This document shows, piece by piece, positions 50,281-61,177 of a stretch of DNA of 64,000 nt (position 1 is its first letter; each line of letters opens with the position of its first letter). This DNA comes from Merluccius polli (taxonomy: Eukaryota > Chordata > Actinopteri > Gadiformes > Merlucciidae): assembly GCA_030340625.1 (NCBI GenBank), contig JAOPHQ010002851.1, positions 1-64,000 on the forward strand. Direction: 5' to 3'. Below the pieces are notes generated by a model that saw only the letters and a list, made by a program, of their open reading frames with translations, was not told the origin of the DNA and searched no databases. The translations under genes were made by a program, and so were the position numbers.

Positions 50281-50550
50281 ACTCACCCCACCACCATCAC
50301 CACCATCATCACACACCACCACCCTACACCTACACCCACATCCGATAAATCGTTATTATTTTTATCGGTGATGTTAAGGTAGTTAGTCATTTGAAGGTTG
50401 AGGCGTTATTCTTGCCTGGTCTACTCGCGATGTAAAAATATGTCTTCCCCCCCCCCCCCCCCCCCCTCCTCAACCACATCTCTCCCTCTCTCTCTCCCCC
50501 TCTCCGTTAAAGCGTGCAAAGGGAGACCATTTTTCATGGACAGGCCACTC

Positions 50551-51460
50551 CGGTGTGTTTATTGAACGTTTATTGCATACGTTTATTGAAAACGTGTGGA
50601 TGTCGCCATCATGTCCAAACGCGGACCGGACGGCGTCGCGCGCGCGGGTGGAGGAGCTGAAGGACAGGCGGTTCGCGTTGCGCACATTTGAGCCCGCAGC
50701 GGTCCAACATTTTATTTTTTATTTTTTTTGCAGGTTTTATGCAAAACAAAAAATGATTTTTTTAAAACAAACGGCCCAATTAAAGTGTGAACAAAAATGA
50801 GCCAAATCACTTTCAAGTGTAGCCAACTGTTTCAAGGAAGGGATCGGGAGTAAAGGTGGTCCGGGGGGGTCCCTTCAACCGCTTCGTCGTTGACATTGAT
50901 CCTTGCGTGACATTGTGATTAACGATCCGTTTTCGGGGTTTTCAGGGTCTTAACGCGGACCATAAAAAAACCCCAAAGAAATAAAAGACGGGTTTTATAA
51001 TATCAAGACGCGCGGTAACCGCAGAAAAAATACCACAGAGAGCGACAACAAGCGGCGGACGGCGTTCACTTTTTATTTACGCGGGGCACCTTAAGAGGGC
51101 GGGTCAAGCGGGAGTCTGAGTGACGGGTCGCTCAGCCAGTGCGGCGCCGCTCGGCGCGCGCTCACACATAAAGATTGACATGTGCTCCATCAAACCAGCG
51201 GTCGCGCCTCGCCGCCGCAGCCAATATTGAAGTTGCCGGGGGCGGGCCCATTAGCGTAGGTGAGGTTTAATGAGACTCCATTGGATTGTAATCAGCGTCA
51301 TGTCGGATCCGTGGTAAACTACAACATTGTAACAAAATGGCGACTGTTTAGGGTGACATCAGTAACGCGGGCAGGCGTTTATCATTACCTCCCCACCTCC
51401 CCACCTCCACCTCCGCGGCCGCCGCTGTAGGTTTGTTGGCGTGGTTATTTGCGTAGTTGC
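50551..51460 (+). promoter_or_regulatory. kat6b: CpG-rich candidate kat6b promoter / non-coding exon 1
   Basis: This is the densest CpG stretch between adk and the kat6b start. Around 51120-51360 it has GC boxes (GGGGGCGGGCCC), an inverted-CCAAT (ATTGG) and CCAAT motifs, and an AAAATGGCGAC motif resembling a YY1 site. No TATA box is evident, as expected of a housekeeping chromatin gene. A good donor (TAG|GTGAGG, at 51260) could end a non-coding first exon that splices to the acceptor at 52294. The transcription start is not visible, and the assignment rests on composition and position. Confidence 0.5.
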
Positions 51461-52294
51461 TGTTGCTGTTGTCGTTGCTGCTGCTGTTGTTGTTGTTATT
51501 GTTGTTGTTGTTGTTGTTGTCGTCGTGCCGGTTGGTGGTGTTGGTGTTGGTGTCGGTGGGTGGGGGTAATGATTTGCGGACCTCCATCACCATCAGCTGT
51601 CAGAAGTGGAGGTGGACGGTGCGCAGCTGTCATTTAGACCCGCGGCTGTGATCACTTATTACGGCTGCTGTCAGAGCTGCGTGCCCCCCCCCCCCCCACA
51701 ACTGACAGCTAAACTTTACTACTGCTTTTAGTCTTTATTTTTTTATTTTTTTTTATTTTTCGGGGTGGTGGTGTGGGTGGGTGGTATTTGTTTCCCCCCT
51801 CTTAACATGGTGTCGTTAATGCTGGTGGGTGCTGGTGGCAGTGTGGTTATGAAGTGTGGAGCTGAAGTCCACCACTTTGAGGTCTCCACTAGATGTTAGC
51901 ATAAGGTATTTACTCCTTCCATAAAAGCCATTTAAAATGGAGGTCAGGTTTATTTTTATGTTTTTTTATTGTTTGTGTGTGTGTATTATAGTTTCAAACT
52001 ATGTATTATGGTTTAAAACTATGGATAGTGAATGTATTGAGCTATCTGTTATCTGTTTGGTCCTCATGGTTTTCCTCCACACCAGAAGTTCACCATCCCA
52101 CCGGCACGAGTCTCCTTCATGTCAAGTTTACAAATGGCCACAGGCCCCTCTGTGGATGGCGAATTAAAACAGCATCGTAATTCAGCTGTTCAGACAGGGG
52201 CGTTGTTGACATCATCATCATGTGCCATGTCCTCATAAATCATGTGCTGTTACAAAATGCTGTCTAATCTAATTACGCGTTCTGTCTTTTTCAG
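51461..52294. other. kat6b: 5' non-coding region / probable kat6b 5' intron
   Basis: This lies between the CpG-rich block and the strong acceptor at 52294. It contains a degenerate (TGT)n/(TGC)n tract, a poly-C run (51684-51698) and T-rich unique sequence ending in a polypyrimidine tract. No coding sequence was recognised. Confidence 0.5.
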
Positions 52295-52524
52295 ATTCAC
52301 GTCTGGAGTAGCGCCTACAATCGAGCCCCAGGTGATTATGGTAACCGTTGTGGATTTTACTCGTGCCGCTGCTTTGTCGAGTCCGATGTGAGATACCTAC
52401 CTGGGACGTCGCAGGGGGGACATGAGTTGCTGATGCTGGCCGACTATGTGGATGTATCGGATGTTTTGCAACAGAAAGGGGGGATCTTTATGGCTCACCT
52501 TTTGGTGATTGCAGTCACTCAACC
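52295..52524 (+). other. kat6b: kat6b 5' UTR part of the first coding exon
   Basis: A strong acceptor (TTCTGTCTTTTTCAG, ending at 52294) precedes 230 bases that lead directly to the kat6b ATG. The segment contains several upstream ATGs with short ORFs: 52338-52391, 52422-52433, 52433-52531 (running past the main ATG) and 52446-52508. A weaker acceptor ending at 52514 could instead start the exon and exclude all of these. The exon start is therefore inferred from splice-site strength. Confidence 0.6.
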
Positions 52525-53145
52525 ATGGTGAAACTGGCGAACCCTCTGTACACGGAGTGGATTCTGGAAGCGATACAGAAGATAAAAAGGCAGAAGCAGA
52601 GGCCCTCGGAGGAGAGGATCTGCCATGCGGTGGCGACGTCGCACGGACTGGACAAGAGGACCGTGCTCGAGCAGTTGGAATTAAGCGTGCACGACGGCTC
52701 GATCCTCAAAGTCACCAACAAGGGCAGCGCGTCGTACAAGGACCCCGGCGGGCACCCCGGGAGACCGGCGTCTCAGCCGCCGGAGGACCTCCCCGCTCCG
52801 GCCAAGGGATCTATATGGAGTGCTACCGACCTGCGCCACATCGATTGGAATAAAGTGATTAGGAGGGCCATCGAGGGCTTGGATGATACCCACGGCTCCT
52901 CGCTGAAGAACATCGAGAGGTACCTGAGGAACCAGGACGACCTCACGACGGTGGCCGACAACCCCGCCTTCCAGCAGCGGTTGCGGCTGGCGGCCAAGCG
53001 GTCGGTCAACAACGGCAGGTTGCTGAAGAACGGCCCGCGCTACAAGCTCAGCCTCGGGAGCGCCGAGGGGCGGGGCCCCAGGTTCCCGGGGGCGTCTCCG
53101 TTGGTGCTGTCGTCAGTGACGCTGCTGCCACACGAGAGAGACGAG
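52525..53145 (+). CDS. kat6b: KAT6B first coding exon: N-terminal winged-helix/H15-like region
   Basis: The 207-codon exon begins with ATG in a Kozak-like context (AACCATGG) and the sequence MVKLANPLYTEWILEAIQKI, the conserved start of KAT6B (MORF) histone lysine acetyltransferase. KAT6B works in the nucleus in the BRPF-ING5-MEAF6 complex and acetylates histone H3. Residues ~1-80 form the first winged helix (RPSEERICHAV, LDKRTVLEQL). Residues ~110-185 form the second, H15-like one (DWNKVIRRAIEGL, GSSLKNIERYL, NPAFQQRLRLAAKR). The exon ends in LLPHERDE at a GTAGAC donor (53146), phase 0. Compared with the mammalian protein, the linker between the helices is more Pro/Gly-rich (GGHPGRPASQPPEDLP). 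KAT6A is the closest alternative, but the adk linkage and the exon's wording favour KAT6B. Confidence 0.95.
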
Positions 53146-53395
53146 GTAGACTCGCCTTGGCCACGCTCCACAGCCACACGCCGCTATCCACATCATCTTC
53201 CCTCTGTTCTCTGCTGCTTTTTAATCTCAATCATAGTAAAGCTTTGGCAGTTGGACTGAATAATCATTTAAGTCTGGGTGATGTAACACTAAGTCTATCC
53301 TGGGAGCCCGAGGCAATTTGAATATGAATCAGAGTTGGAGAATGAAAAGAAGGTTGCTGGATCTGGCAATATTTTATAGGCAAGTCAGTAATGGG

Positions 53396-54651
53396 GTAGG
53401 AAATTAGACTAATAGTATTGAAGAGTATGAAACTATAGGCTGATAGTATTGAATAGTAGGAAACTATAGGCTGATAGTTTTGAATAGCAGGAAACTATAG
53501 GCTGATAGTTTTGAATAGGGGGAAACTATAGGCTGATAGTTTTGAATAGTATGAAACTCGCCTGATAGTTTTGAAGAGTTAGAAACTCGCCTGATGGTTT
53601 TGAAGAGTAGGAAACTAGGCTGATGGTATTGAAGACTAGTAGGACACTAGGCTGATGGTATTGAAGACTAGTAGGACACTAGGCTGATGGTGTTGAAGAC
53701 TATAGGACACTAGGCTGATGTTATTGAAGACTAGTAGGACACTAGGCTGATGGTATTGAAGACTAGTAGGACACTAGGCTTTATAGTATTGCAGAGTAGG
53801 AAACTATCCTTATATATTTGAAGAGTAGTAGGAAACTAGACTTATAGTATTGAGTAGTAGGAAACTAGGCTGAAGGTATTGAAGAGTAGTAGCAAACTAG
53901 GCTGAAGGTATTGAAGAGTATGGAACTAGGCCAATAGTATTGAGGAGTAGGACACTATGCAGTATTGAAGAGAAGAGTAGGAAACTAGGCTGATAGTATT
54001 GAGAGTAGGAAACTAGGCAGTATTGAAGGATAGGAAACTAGGCTGATAGTATTGAAGAGTAGTAGGACACTAGGCTTTATAGTATTGCAGAGTAAGAAAC
54101 TAGGCTTATAGTATTAAAGGGTAGGAAACTAGGCTGATAGTTTTGAAGAGTAGGACACTAGGCAGTATTGAAGACAATAGTAGGAAACTAGGCTGATAGT
54201 ATTGAAGAGTAGTAGGAAACTAGGCTTTATAGTATTGCAGAGTAAGAAACTAGGCTTATAGTATTAAAGGGTAGGAAACTAGGCTGATAGTTTTGAAGAG
54301 TAGGACACTAGGCAGTATTGAAGACAATAGTGGGAAACTAGGCTGATAGTATTGAAGAGTAGTAGGAAACTAGGCTTTATAGTATTGCAGAGTAAGAAAC
54401 TAGGCTTATAGTATTAAAGGGTAGGAAACTAGGCTGATAGTTTTGAAGAGTAGGACACTAGGCAGTATTAAAGACAAGAGTAGGAAATTAGGTTTACAAT
54501 ATTGAAGAGTTGAAACTAGGCTGTTAGAATTGAAGTGTAGGAAACTAGGCTGATGGTATAGAAGAGTAGGACACTAGGCAGTATTGAAGACAAGAGTAGG
54601 AAACTAGGTTTATAGTGTTGAAGAGTTGAAACTAGGCTGTTAGTATTGAAG
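53396..54651 (+). repeat. minisatellite, ~30-bp unit with 150-bp higher-order copies
   Basis: About forty imperfect units of roughly 30 bp fill this stretch, with the core AAACTAGGCTGATAGTATTG followed by AAGAGTAGG. The left part is diverged. Within it, 54031-54180, 54181-54330 and 54331-54480 are three consecutive 150-bp copies, each holding several variant units; neighbouring copies differ at about one and three positions. It lies inside the first kat6b coding intron and has no long open frame. Confidence 0.95.
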
Positions 54652-57449
54652 GGTAACCAAATACAAAAATCAGACCTCAGGGAGAGCACCTTCTCTGATG
54701 CCAGACAAGTTGACCTGGCACTAGCACTAACCATAACCTGGTCCAATCAGCAACTGCTGTTTTTTTCAGTGGTGGCTAACTGTTTTTTTTTTTCAATTTC
54801 CTTTTTTATCGGTGACATGGTGGACATGGTGACCTTTGTGATCGAGACGGCCTAGACGAGAACTTTTAAGACTGCTTTGTTTCCTGCTGACGTTGACATC
54901 CAGGAGGGTTTGTGTTTCAGTTTGCACTCAGCTGCGGTAACGCACACTGGGAGACGACCACGCTCACACTAGTGACAGCAGATTTTTTTTCACCGGCTTG
55001 ACATTTTAAAGATGTCATTGAGCACAGGAATGTTTTTTTTGATTTGTTTTTTTGGCCGAATTGTTCGGTCCATGCCATGGGAAAGGGGCTCGGAGATTTA
55101 GTTGTAAATCAGGATCTCATGCGGCTCATATCTGGAGGCCTATTGACTTCAAGTGTGGTTTGATAGATTAGGCTCGGCATATCGAAATGGTGTGTAATGT
55201 CAGTCACCGGAGAGATCGCTGTTATGCCCACCACTTTCACAGTGAATAATCCGGAAATGACAGCTTGATGCTCAAGCCACAACTGTGACTTTGTTGTCAA
55301 GACAAGAGTTTGAAACTGTACGCTATGAAGAGAAACTGTCCCTCTTAAGAGAGAGTCCTCGCAGAGTGAACGAATAGAGCGCCCTCTTTTCTATTTAGCG
55401 CCGACTGACTGACATACCCATCCATTTGAACTCGCGTTCTCCCAAACCGTGAGCCATTTCTGCATCTGTGTGTTGAGTTTTCTGTGACCCCGGCCTCACC
55501 TTGTGTGTGTGTGTGTGTGTGTGTGGGTGTGTGTGGGTGTGTGTGTGTACGAGCAAGTGTGTGTGAGAGACACTTCAGGGGAAAAGAACAGTCTTGGTTA
55601 GGAGAATATTTTGATTCTGAAGAGACTGGCAGGAACAAAGGCAAGGAATGAGATTTTTTTTTTTTTCTTCCTGCCTGTGTTATGCAACCACTTGAGCTCT
55701 CGCTCTCGCTCTCTCTCTCTCTCTGAGCACTGTTCTAATAGGACTCCACCCCCAGCCCTTCTTCACGACAGCTAGCTCTCGAAGCGGTGTAATTTCCTGT
55801 AATGTACTCAATTTGGATTCCCAAAGTTAATCAGTAACAACTCTTCAAGCTGCTTGTTTGTGTCGTCTCGGTTTCCGAGGACTTCCCGGTTTGTTTTATT
55901 TCCCCGTGCCGAAAAAGATATTCATCGCATTAGAGTCTGCCTTGGTTTCTGGGTTAGAGTTGTTTCTTTATAGACTTATGTGTACACATTTTTCCATTCG
56001 TCGTTGGTATTTTGTCAATACGCACACATAGTAGTTGTTCGGCGTAGTAGTGCAACTTGTAAATGCTGTGTGTGGGCAGTGCTTCTGACTCCATAATATT
56101 ATTATTGATATTATTTTTCTGTGCCGAGTTCAGTACGCACCACAGCAGCCAGCAACAGATCAATTTGTTTTTAGTGGAAGCGGATGGACCTTCTTTTGCT
56201 GTTTTTCCAATGGTGTTCTTGTACAAGTGCACCATGGGCTCACGTAAAGGCTTTTCCTTGCTGTGACGTCAAACTTGTTTCTGGGAAGAAAACAAAACAT
56301 TAGGCCTATATATAACCTAACATTTATGTAGTCACTGTATATGACTAAGGATTTACAGTTCATGAACTATTATGTCTATCTCTTGTGCCACAGATTTCTT
56401 TCCAAGTCACGCACTTCATTGGGTCAACAAAGGAGCTTATCTAGAGGCCCTTTGCCCAAGATCTTGCGGCCCGAGCCTCTCTCCTGTCCCTTGTTCTTCT
56501 CTAGCCGTCTGGCTCTATTTGTCTTACTGTTTGCACAACAGTAAGGCCTTGTATCCAACCACAGCATCGGCAGCGAGTGTTAAGGAAATTTGAATGCTTT
56601 CTTTGACTTTGCATTTGGTTTCAGATCTATTTTGCGTGTCACACTGACAAAGTGGCACGGCTTAAGATCGAATATCAAACCCTATTTTTCGCCTGTAGCT
56701 TCCCACTCAAATAGAAAGTCTTGAGGGGGGAGTGGGAAGAGTCATAAGTTGGCTTTTAGGTTGGTTTAGTTTCGGTTGCATTTATTTTTTGTTTCTGTTT
56801 CGTGTCCCTTTGTACTTGACAAAGCACCAATCTATTTGTATTTTTTCCATCTCTTCTGATTTTTTTTAAGTAGTTACTTGCTATACAGTCTCAGGCCACC
56901 CATTGCTGTGAGGCCTAGCCTAGCAGATTTTTTTTTATCACAGGACATGTTTATATTCACGTCCTGTGTGAGCATTAATGAGCCACTAATGCATGCACGC
57001 GTTGTCGAGTATTTACACAGCAGCTCCGAAGATAGCCTAATCACCAACATGACTGTAAACGGCTTCCACTTCCCCCTATCAATCATAACTGTACTATGAC
57101 CATGAAAGGGGGGGGGGGGAGACACAACACAACAAACTCCAGCTGGATCTCTTCTACGGTAGTGGTGGTGGTGGTGCTGAATCTCCCCCTGTGGTTTCCA
57201 CTGGGACGCTGTCAGGACCGGTACAATAAATGACCGTATCACGTGCCTTCCGGGGGAACCGGGAAGCGCAGTGACAAAGCACCTGCAGGTCAGGCGGCGG
57301 TCAGATGCACACAGGTGGGGGTTTAGTGTTTGGGAGTGAGGGAGGTGGGGTCGGCTGCAGCGATCAGTTGCATACTATACGAAAAATGTATCAAAACACA
57401 TTTTTATAAGGTAATTTATCAAGGATAAGTACCAAACATTTGCTGCTTG

Positions 57450-57676
57450 GTGCTTCAGAAATTCAAATGTTTCAAATGGTTCGTGGATCATTATAAAATG
57501 AATACTTGAGTTTTTCTTGGCAGCTTGTCAGATAGAGCAAGCAAATTTAAGACATCACTTTGTAACTTGTGCTGCCATTTGCTTTTATTTTCTAGACTAA
57601 ATGATTAATTGATGCATCGAAAAACTTATCGTTAGATTAATTGACTATGAAAATAATTGTTAGTTGCAGCCCTAGA
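57450..57676 (-). mobile_element. hAT-like non-autonomous repeat end
   Basis: The sequence ends with AATTGTTAGTTGCAGCCCTAG, preceded by ATTGACTATGAAAATAA and TGATTAATTGATGCATCG. Read on the minus strand this is the CAGGGCTGCAACTAAC start typical of an abundant teleost hAT-derived repeat (one T/G difference in the terminus). No transposase is present. The other boundary is uncertain. Confidence 0.55.
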
Positions 57677-58706
57677 ATGTTGCTCTGTCACAGGAACGAG
57701 CACTAATGATGATGGGATTCCCTGGGGGGTCTTCCCAAGGCCCCCCGCCCCCCCAAGTCAATTGATGAGGTCTGGGCTGATGATGAGGTGCCTTGTTTAT
57801 AGCCCCATGAGTGTTTTTTTATGAAGAAACCTCCTTCCCAATCCTCCTCCTCTTGCTGCCGGAGCAGGCGGCTGTGTGCTGGCGCTCTGCTGCTCCTCCA
57901 GCAGGCTGGAGTTTCCAATGCTGTTCTGCTTCAAGGTGTTGGGAACGCCATGTGGTCGTGCACTGCTTTGAATACAGCCTCGTAAAGCTCTCGGTGTTGT
58001 TGGAGTTCGATTTAATGCTACCCCCCCCCCACCCAAGATTTCCCCTGGCTCACACTATTGAGTTCATATCTTAGCACATTGGAACTTGGCTCTATGCTCT
58101 CTGAATGACTTTGATTGTGTGATCTGAGGCATTTTTACATCTGCAGTACAGTAGATCTGTGCAGCACCATGCAACTGTTTTATTATTGATGTAAATATTT
58201 CGGGGGTATTTTGTGGATGGATTTACATATTTATGGTGATGGTTAATCCTTGGGACGCAAGCTTTTGCTCAACATTTTGAAGTAGAATTGCGTTAAAGCT
58301 GCACTCAGATGTAGCAGATGAAACAAGGTAGACCCGGTTGTACACTGGTACCTCTGTGGACAAGACTGGTTAATTATTCAGCTCCAGTCTGTGAGAACTC
58401 AAATAAGGGAGAGATCCTTCCTTCCCGTTTCTGTTCTCCGAGCTTGTTCACCGAGCCAGCCTGCCACTAGTGTCTACTCCACTACAGTCCTAGAAACACC
58501 TTTGTCTTCTGCCTCTTAAGCTTGGACTACCAGCATGGCCGGCAGACTACCAGCATGCCCACGGTTCACTGACGAGATGAAAAAAACAAGAGTGTCTCCA
58601 AAACAAACACACACTCCTAGGTGTGACACCTGCCAGCTGCCCCGATTCCGATTTCTGTATGTTAAACAATTCTGTTTGTTTGTGTGTTCCCCCCCACCTC
58701 TCCCAG

Positions 58707-58815
58707 CTCCGAGTGGACCCCATCCCAATATGCAGCTTCTGTCTGGGGACGCGCGAGTCAAACCGGGACAAGCAACCAGAGGAGCTGCTGTCCTGCGCCG
58801 ACTGTGGCAGCAGTG
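58707..58815 (+). CDS. kat6b: KAT6B exon: start of first PHD finger
   Basis: This 109-bp exon encodes LRVDPIPICSFCLGTRESN through KQPEELLSCADCGSSG. The Cys pairs CSFC and CADC are the first zinc ligands of PHD finger 1 of the tandem (double) PHD module, which in KAT6 proteins reads the histone H3 tail. It follows a CCTCTCCCAG acceptor and ends one base into a Gly codon at a GTAAG donor. Residue numbers are about 208-243 of the protein. The preceding intron (5.6 kb) contains the large minisatellite. Confidence 0.95.
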
Positions 58816-59921
58816 GTAAGTCTGGTGCCTCCAGCTTTGGCTTCAGTCAATAAAACAACACAGAAGAGCTCAGTCATCTATAGAGCGTGGCGCCGCAGTC
58901 CAGCACTGAAGCTCTTGCGCTGCCTCGCAAACATGTGAACGTATGGTTTTTTAACAGATTTATAAGCCAGGACAAATGACAGACAAATGAGTGCTTATGT
59001 GGACACTGTCCGCGTCACTGAGAACGTCTTGTGCTAGATTGCGTATATACATTGGCCTCGAAAAAGACTCCCTCCCCCTTGAGGCATTTCTTGGAGGAGC
59101 ACCGTAGAAACGGGAGTATTCAAGTGGATCTAAATTGCATGCAAGCCATAATGGGCTAAAGAAGGGCAAATGCCCTGTAAGTGGCCATTATAATTTGAAA
59201 TAAGCCAAGTAATTTCTGCTCTATTCAGATCGCACCGACTCCGTGTGACGCACACCAGCGAGAGTGGATCAAAGATCAACCATTTGCCACTGCCGTTTCG
59301 TGGCATTTCCCTCGCCGTTCTTTTGTGCCAGACAAAATTGCAAACCCGCCATAAAATTACCTCGCCTAAGGAGTCATTTGTGTTTGAACAATTATTTTAA
59401 ATGCCGTAAGGAATTGTTCTCCCGGTGACATTTTTATAGCTCAAATTTGACTAAGTACACGGAGGTGGTTTTCATTAACCGCTTATAGTGTACACAAATT
59501 GTGCTCTCACTGTAAAACAGCTGTTTTACAACCATCAGAGGCGGCCCGGAGAGGGACGAGGCATGCTCTTACATGACTTTCATGGATTGCTTCCATTAGA
59601 ACGAGTGCTGCGACTGTTTCTGCCTCATTAAGATCAAATTATCTGTAATTAGCGGCTCAGATGTTTGATACTGTTTTTAGACGCCGCGTGTGGGGTGAAA
59701 AAAAGAAGGAGGCAAGGAAGGAAGACGAAAGAAAAAGAAATGATTGGACGTAATAAAGCCTCATCACTGTGGATGATCCATTGTGTTAAAAACGGAAGAC
59801 TTCCTTCATGTGAACGTAATGAGCAGCCGTGATGATGTCTCGTCGGCCCTGTGACACCGCTGCTCAAGAGACAGCGGTACGACTGCGCAACGCTAATATG
59901 TCTTTTTAATTACCCCTACAG
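58816..59921. other. kat6b: kat6b intron (1.1 kb)
   Basis: This is unique sequence between the two PHD1 exons. The stretch 59330-59660 is AT-rich and repeat-free and could be conserved. A near-perfect TAAAACAGCTGTTTTA palindrome lies at 59513-59528. Nothing else was recognised. Confidence 0.8.
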
Positions 59922-60037
59922 GGCACCCGTCATGTTTGAAGTTTTCCCCCGAGTTAACCTCGCATGTGAAGAGATTACGGTGGCAGTGTATCGAATGCAA
60001 AACCTGCAGCACTTGTCAAGTCCAGGGGAAAAACGCT
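59922..60037 (+). CDS. kat6b: KAT6B exon: end of PHD1, start of PHD2
   Basis: This 116-bp exon encodes HPSCLKFSPELTSHVKRL then RWQCIECKTCSTCQVQGKNA (residues ~245-282). It provides the His and Cys ligands that close PHD finger 1 (HPSC, CIEC) and the C-x-x-C (CSTC) that opens PHD finger 2. The acceptor is CCCCTACAG, with two bases completing a Gly codon. The donor is GTAAGT, phase 0. The zinc-ligand spacing appears intact. Confidence 0.96.
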
Positions 60038-60273
60038 GTAAGTACTACAACTGCAACCGGTCTTGTCTGAGGTAGATCCCCCCACCCCCACCCCACCCCC
60101 CCTGTCCTTTTTGTGTATCCCTGAGGATTTGTCGGTTCTCCCTGGGATTTGTAAAGGCTCTGTCGTGGCACAATTGGTTTATTTCCTTCCCTCCCCAACG
60201 CCCCGGCTGACAGAGGGTGTTGTGTGTCTGCCACGGGGACGTCCCCATAACACACCTCCTGCTCCCCTTACAG

Positions 60274-60355
60274 GACGAGATGCTGTTCTGCGATTCGTGT
60301 GATCGCGGCTTTCATATGGAATGCTGCAACCCACCTCTTTCTACAATGCCAAAAG
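60274..60355 (+). CDS. kat6b: KAT6B exon: PHD2 core
   Basis: This 82-bp exon encodes DEMLFCDSCDRGFHMECC then NPPLSTMPK (residues ~283-309). CDSCDRGFHMECC is a textbook PHD-finger core, with the C-x-x-C, His and C-C ligands in place. It follows a CCCTTACAG acceptor and ends one base into a Gly codon before GTAAAG. In the mature message it joins the previous exon in frame (...GKNA-DEML...). Confidence 0.96.
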
Positions 60356-60912
60356 GTAAAGTATTTGCACAGCCTGGTGCCTGCTGGTTTCACCACCTCT
60401 CTCTCTCTCTGTCTCTCTCTCTCTCGCTCTCTCTCCTGTCAATTCAAAGTCCCCCCTTCTTAAGAGAAGTCCCCTTCTGGTCTGTCACATAGCACAGCTA
60501 GGCAGCAGTGCCTTATTAGAAGCTTTGCATGCATATCAAATTATTCCAGCATCCCTGGGGATGTTGCTATCTCCGTATTAGAGTGGCGGCCCTGCAGCTA
60601 GCCTTGTTGTAATGATTGTGCACCTAGTAGGAAATTTAGCAGGCGATTCGTACAGTTCACGTAGCTGTGCTGAAAACAAGCTGAGACAGTGTATCTCGGT
60701 GGACTATGAATCGACCCAGTGTTTTTCTTATGGGTTTTCCCCTTTGTGCTGAGTAATTGATTGTCCTGGTGGTGTTTAGGCTTGAGTCCCGCCAGCCGAT
60801 GGTATAAAAGCAAGTGTTTCAGATGAATGTATGTCCTCTGAATTGATGAACCCCTCCCTAAGAGATTCTCTCTCTCTCGCTCTCTCTCTCTCTCTGTTTG
60901 GATGCCCTCCAG
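60356..60912. other. kat6b: kat6b intron (557 bp)
   Basis: This is a short intron with two (CT)n tracts (60400-60435 and 60868-60895). The second merges with the polypyrimidine tract of the downstream acceptor. Nothing else was recognised. Confidence 0.85.
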
Positions 60913-61042
60913 GAACCTGGATCTGCCAAATCTGCAGGCCCAAGGAAAATGGGAAGCAATTGCTGCAGAGGAAAGTTGATCAAATCAAACGACGATATGC
61001 AAGGCCTCTTGGAAGGCCTAGAACTAATCTCAAACAGAGAAT
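60913..61042 (+). CDS. kat6b: KAT6B exon: end of PHD2 and basic linker
   Basis: This 130-bp exon starts TWICQICRPKENGKQLL and ends RRYARPLGRPRTNLKQR (residues ~311-352). WICQIC closes the second PHD finger. The following Lys/Arg-rich stretch, with its GRP AT-hook-like core, matches the basic region after the PHD module in KAT6B. The acceptor is CCCTCCAG, preceded by a (CT)-rich tract, and the donor is GTAAGC. It ends with two bases of a Met codon completed by the next exon. Confidence 0.95.
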
Positions 61043-61177
61043 GTAAGCATGAGCAATATTGCAACGCTTTCTCATTGTTTTGTTGAAGATCAATGGAATC
61101 GATATATTGCCATTAAACCGCATTATTTCTCGTTATTATTGCAAATTATTTGTGGTTTTTGTTTGCGTCCCCTCCAG

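Larger units (their letters stand above)
46841..50550. other. adk-kat6b intergenic interval
   Basis: I see no gene here. It holds poly-C (47015-47034), poly-G, a (GGGGT)n run near 48583-48611, an (AAT)n/(AT)n block (49058-49135), a long poly-G run (49237-49260), (AT)n around 49400-49450, (GAA)n near 49565-49590 and poly-C runs at 50253-50280 and 50449-50466. Open frames are short and repeat-driven. Confidence 0.6.
53146..58706. other. kat6b: kat6b first coding intron (5.6 kb)
   Basis: This intron contains the large minisatellite (53396-54651), (GT)n at 55503-55550, a hAT-like repeat end near 57450-57676 and poly-G at 57109-57118. The rest is unique sequence with no recognisable exon. Confidence 0.8.

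Noticed and set aside
50555..50800. 81-codon open frame in the CpG-rich block
   Set aside because: Open frames are expected in GC-rich DNA. No homology was recognised and it overlaps the promoter candidate.
52511..52514. GCAG acceptor immediately before the kat6b ATG
   Set aside because: It has a weak polypyrimidine tract compared with the site at 52294, so it was kept only as an alternative.
53396..54651. Possible CRISPR-like array of regular repeats
   Set aside because: Units are head-to-tail with no unique spacers, in a vertebrate intron. It is a minisatellite.
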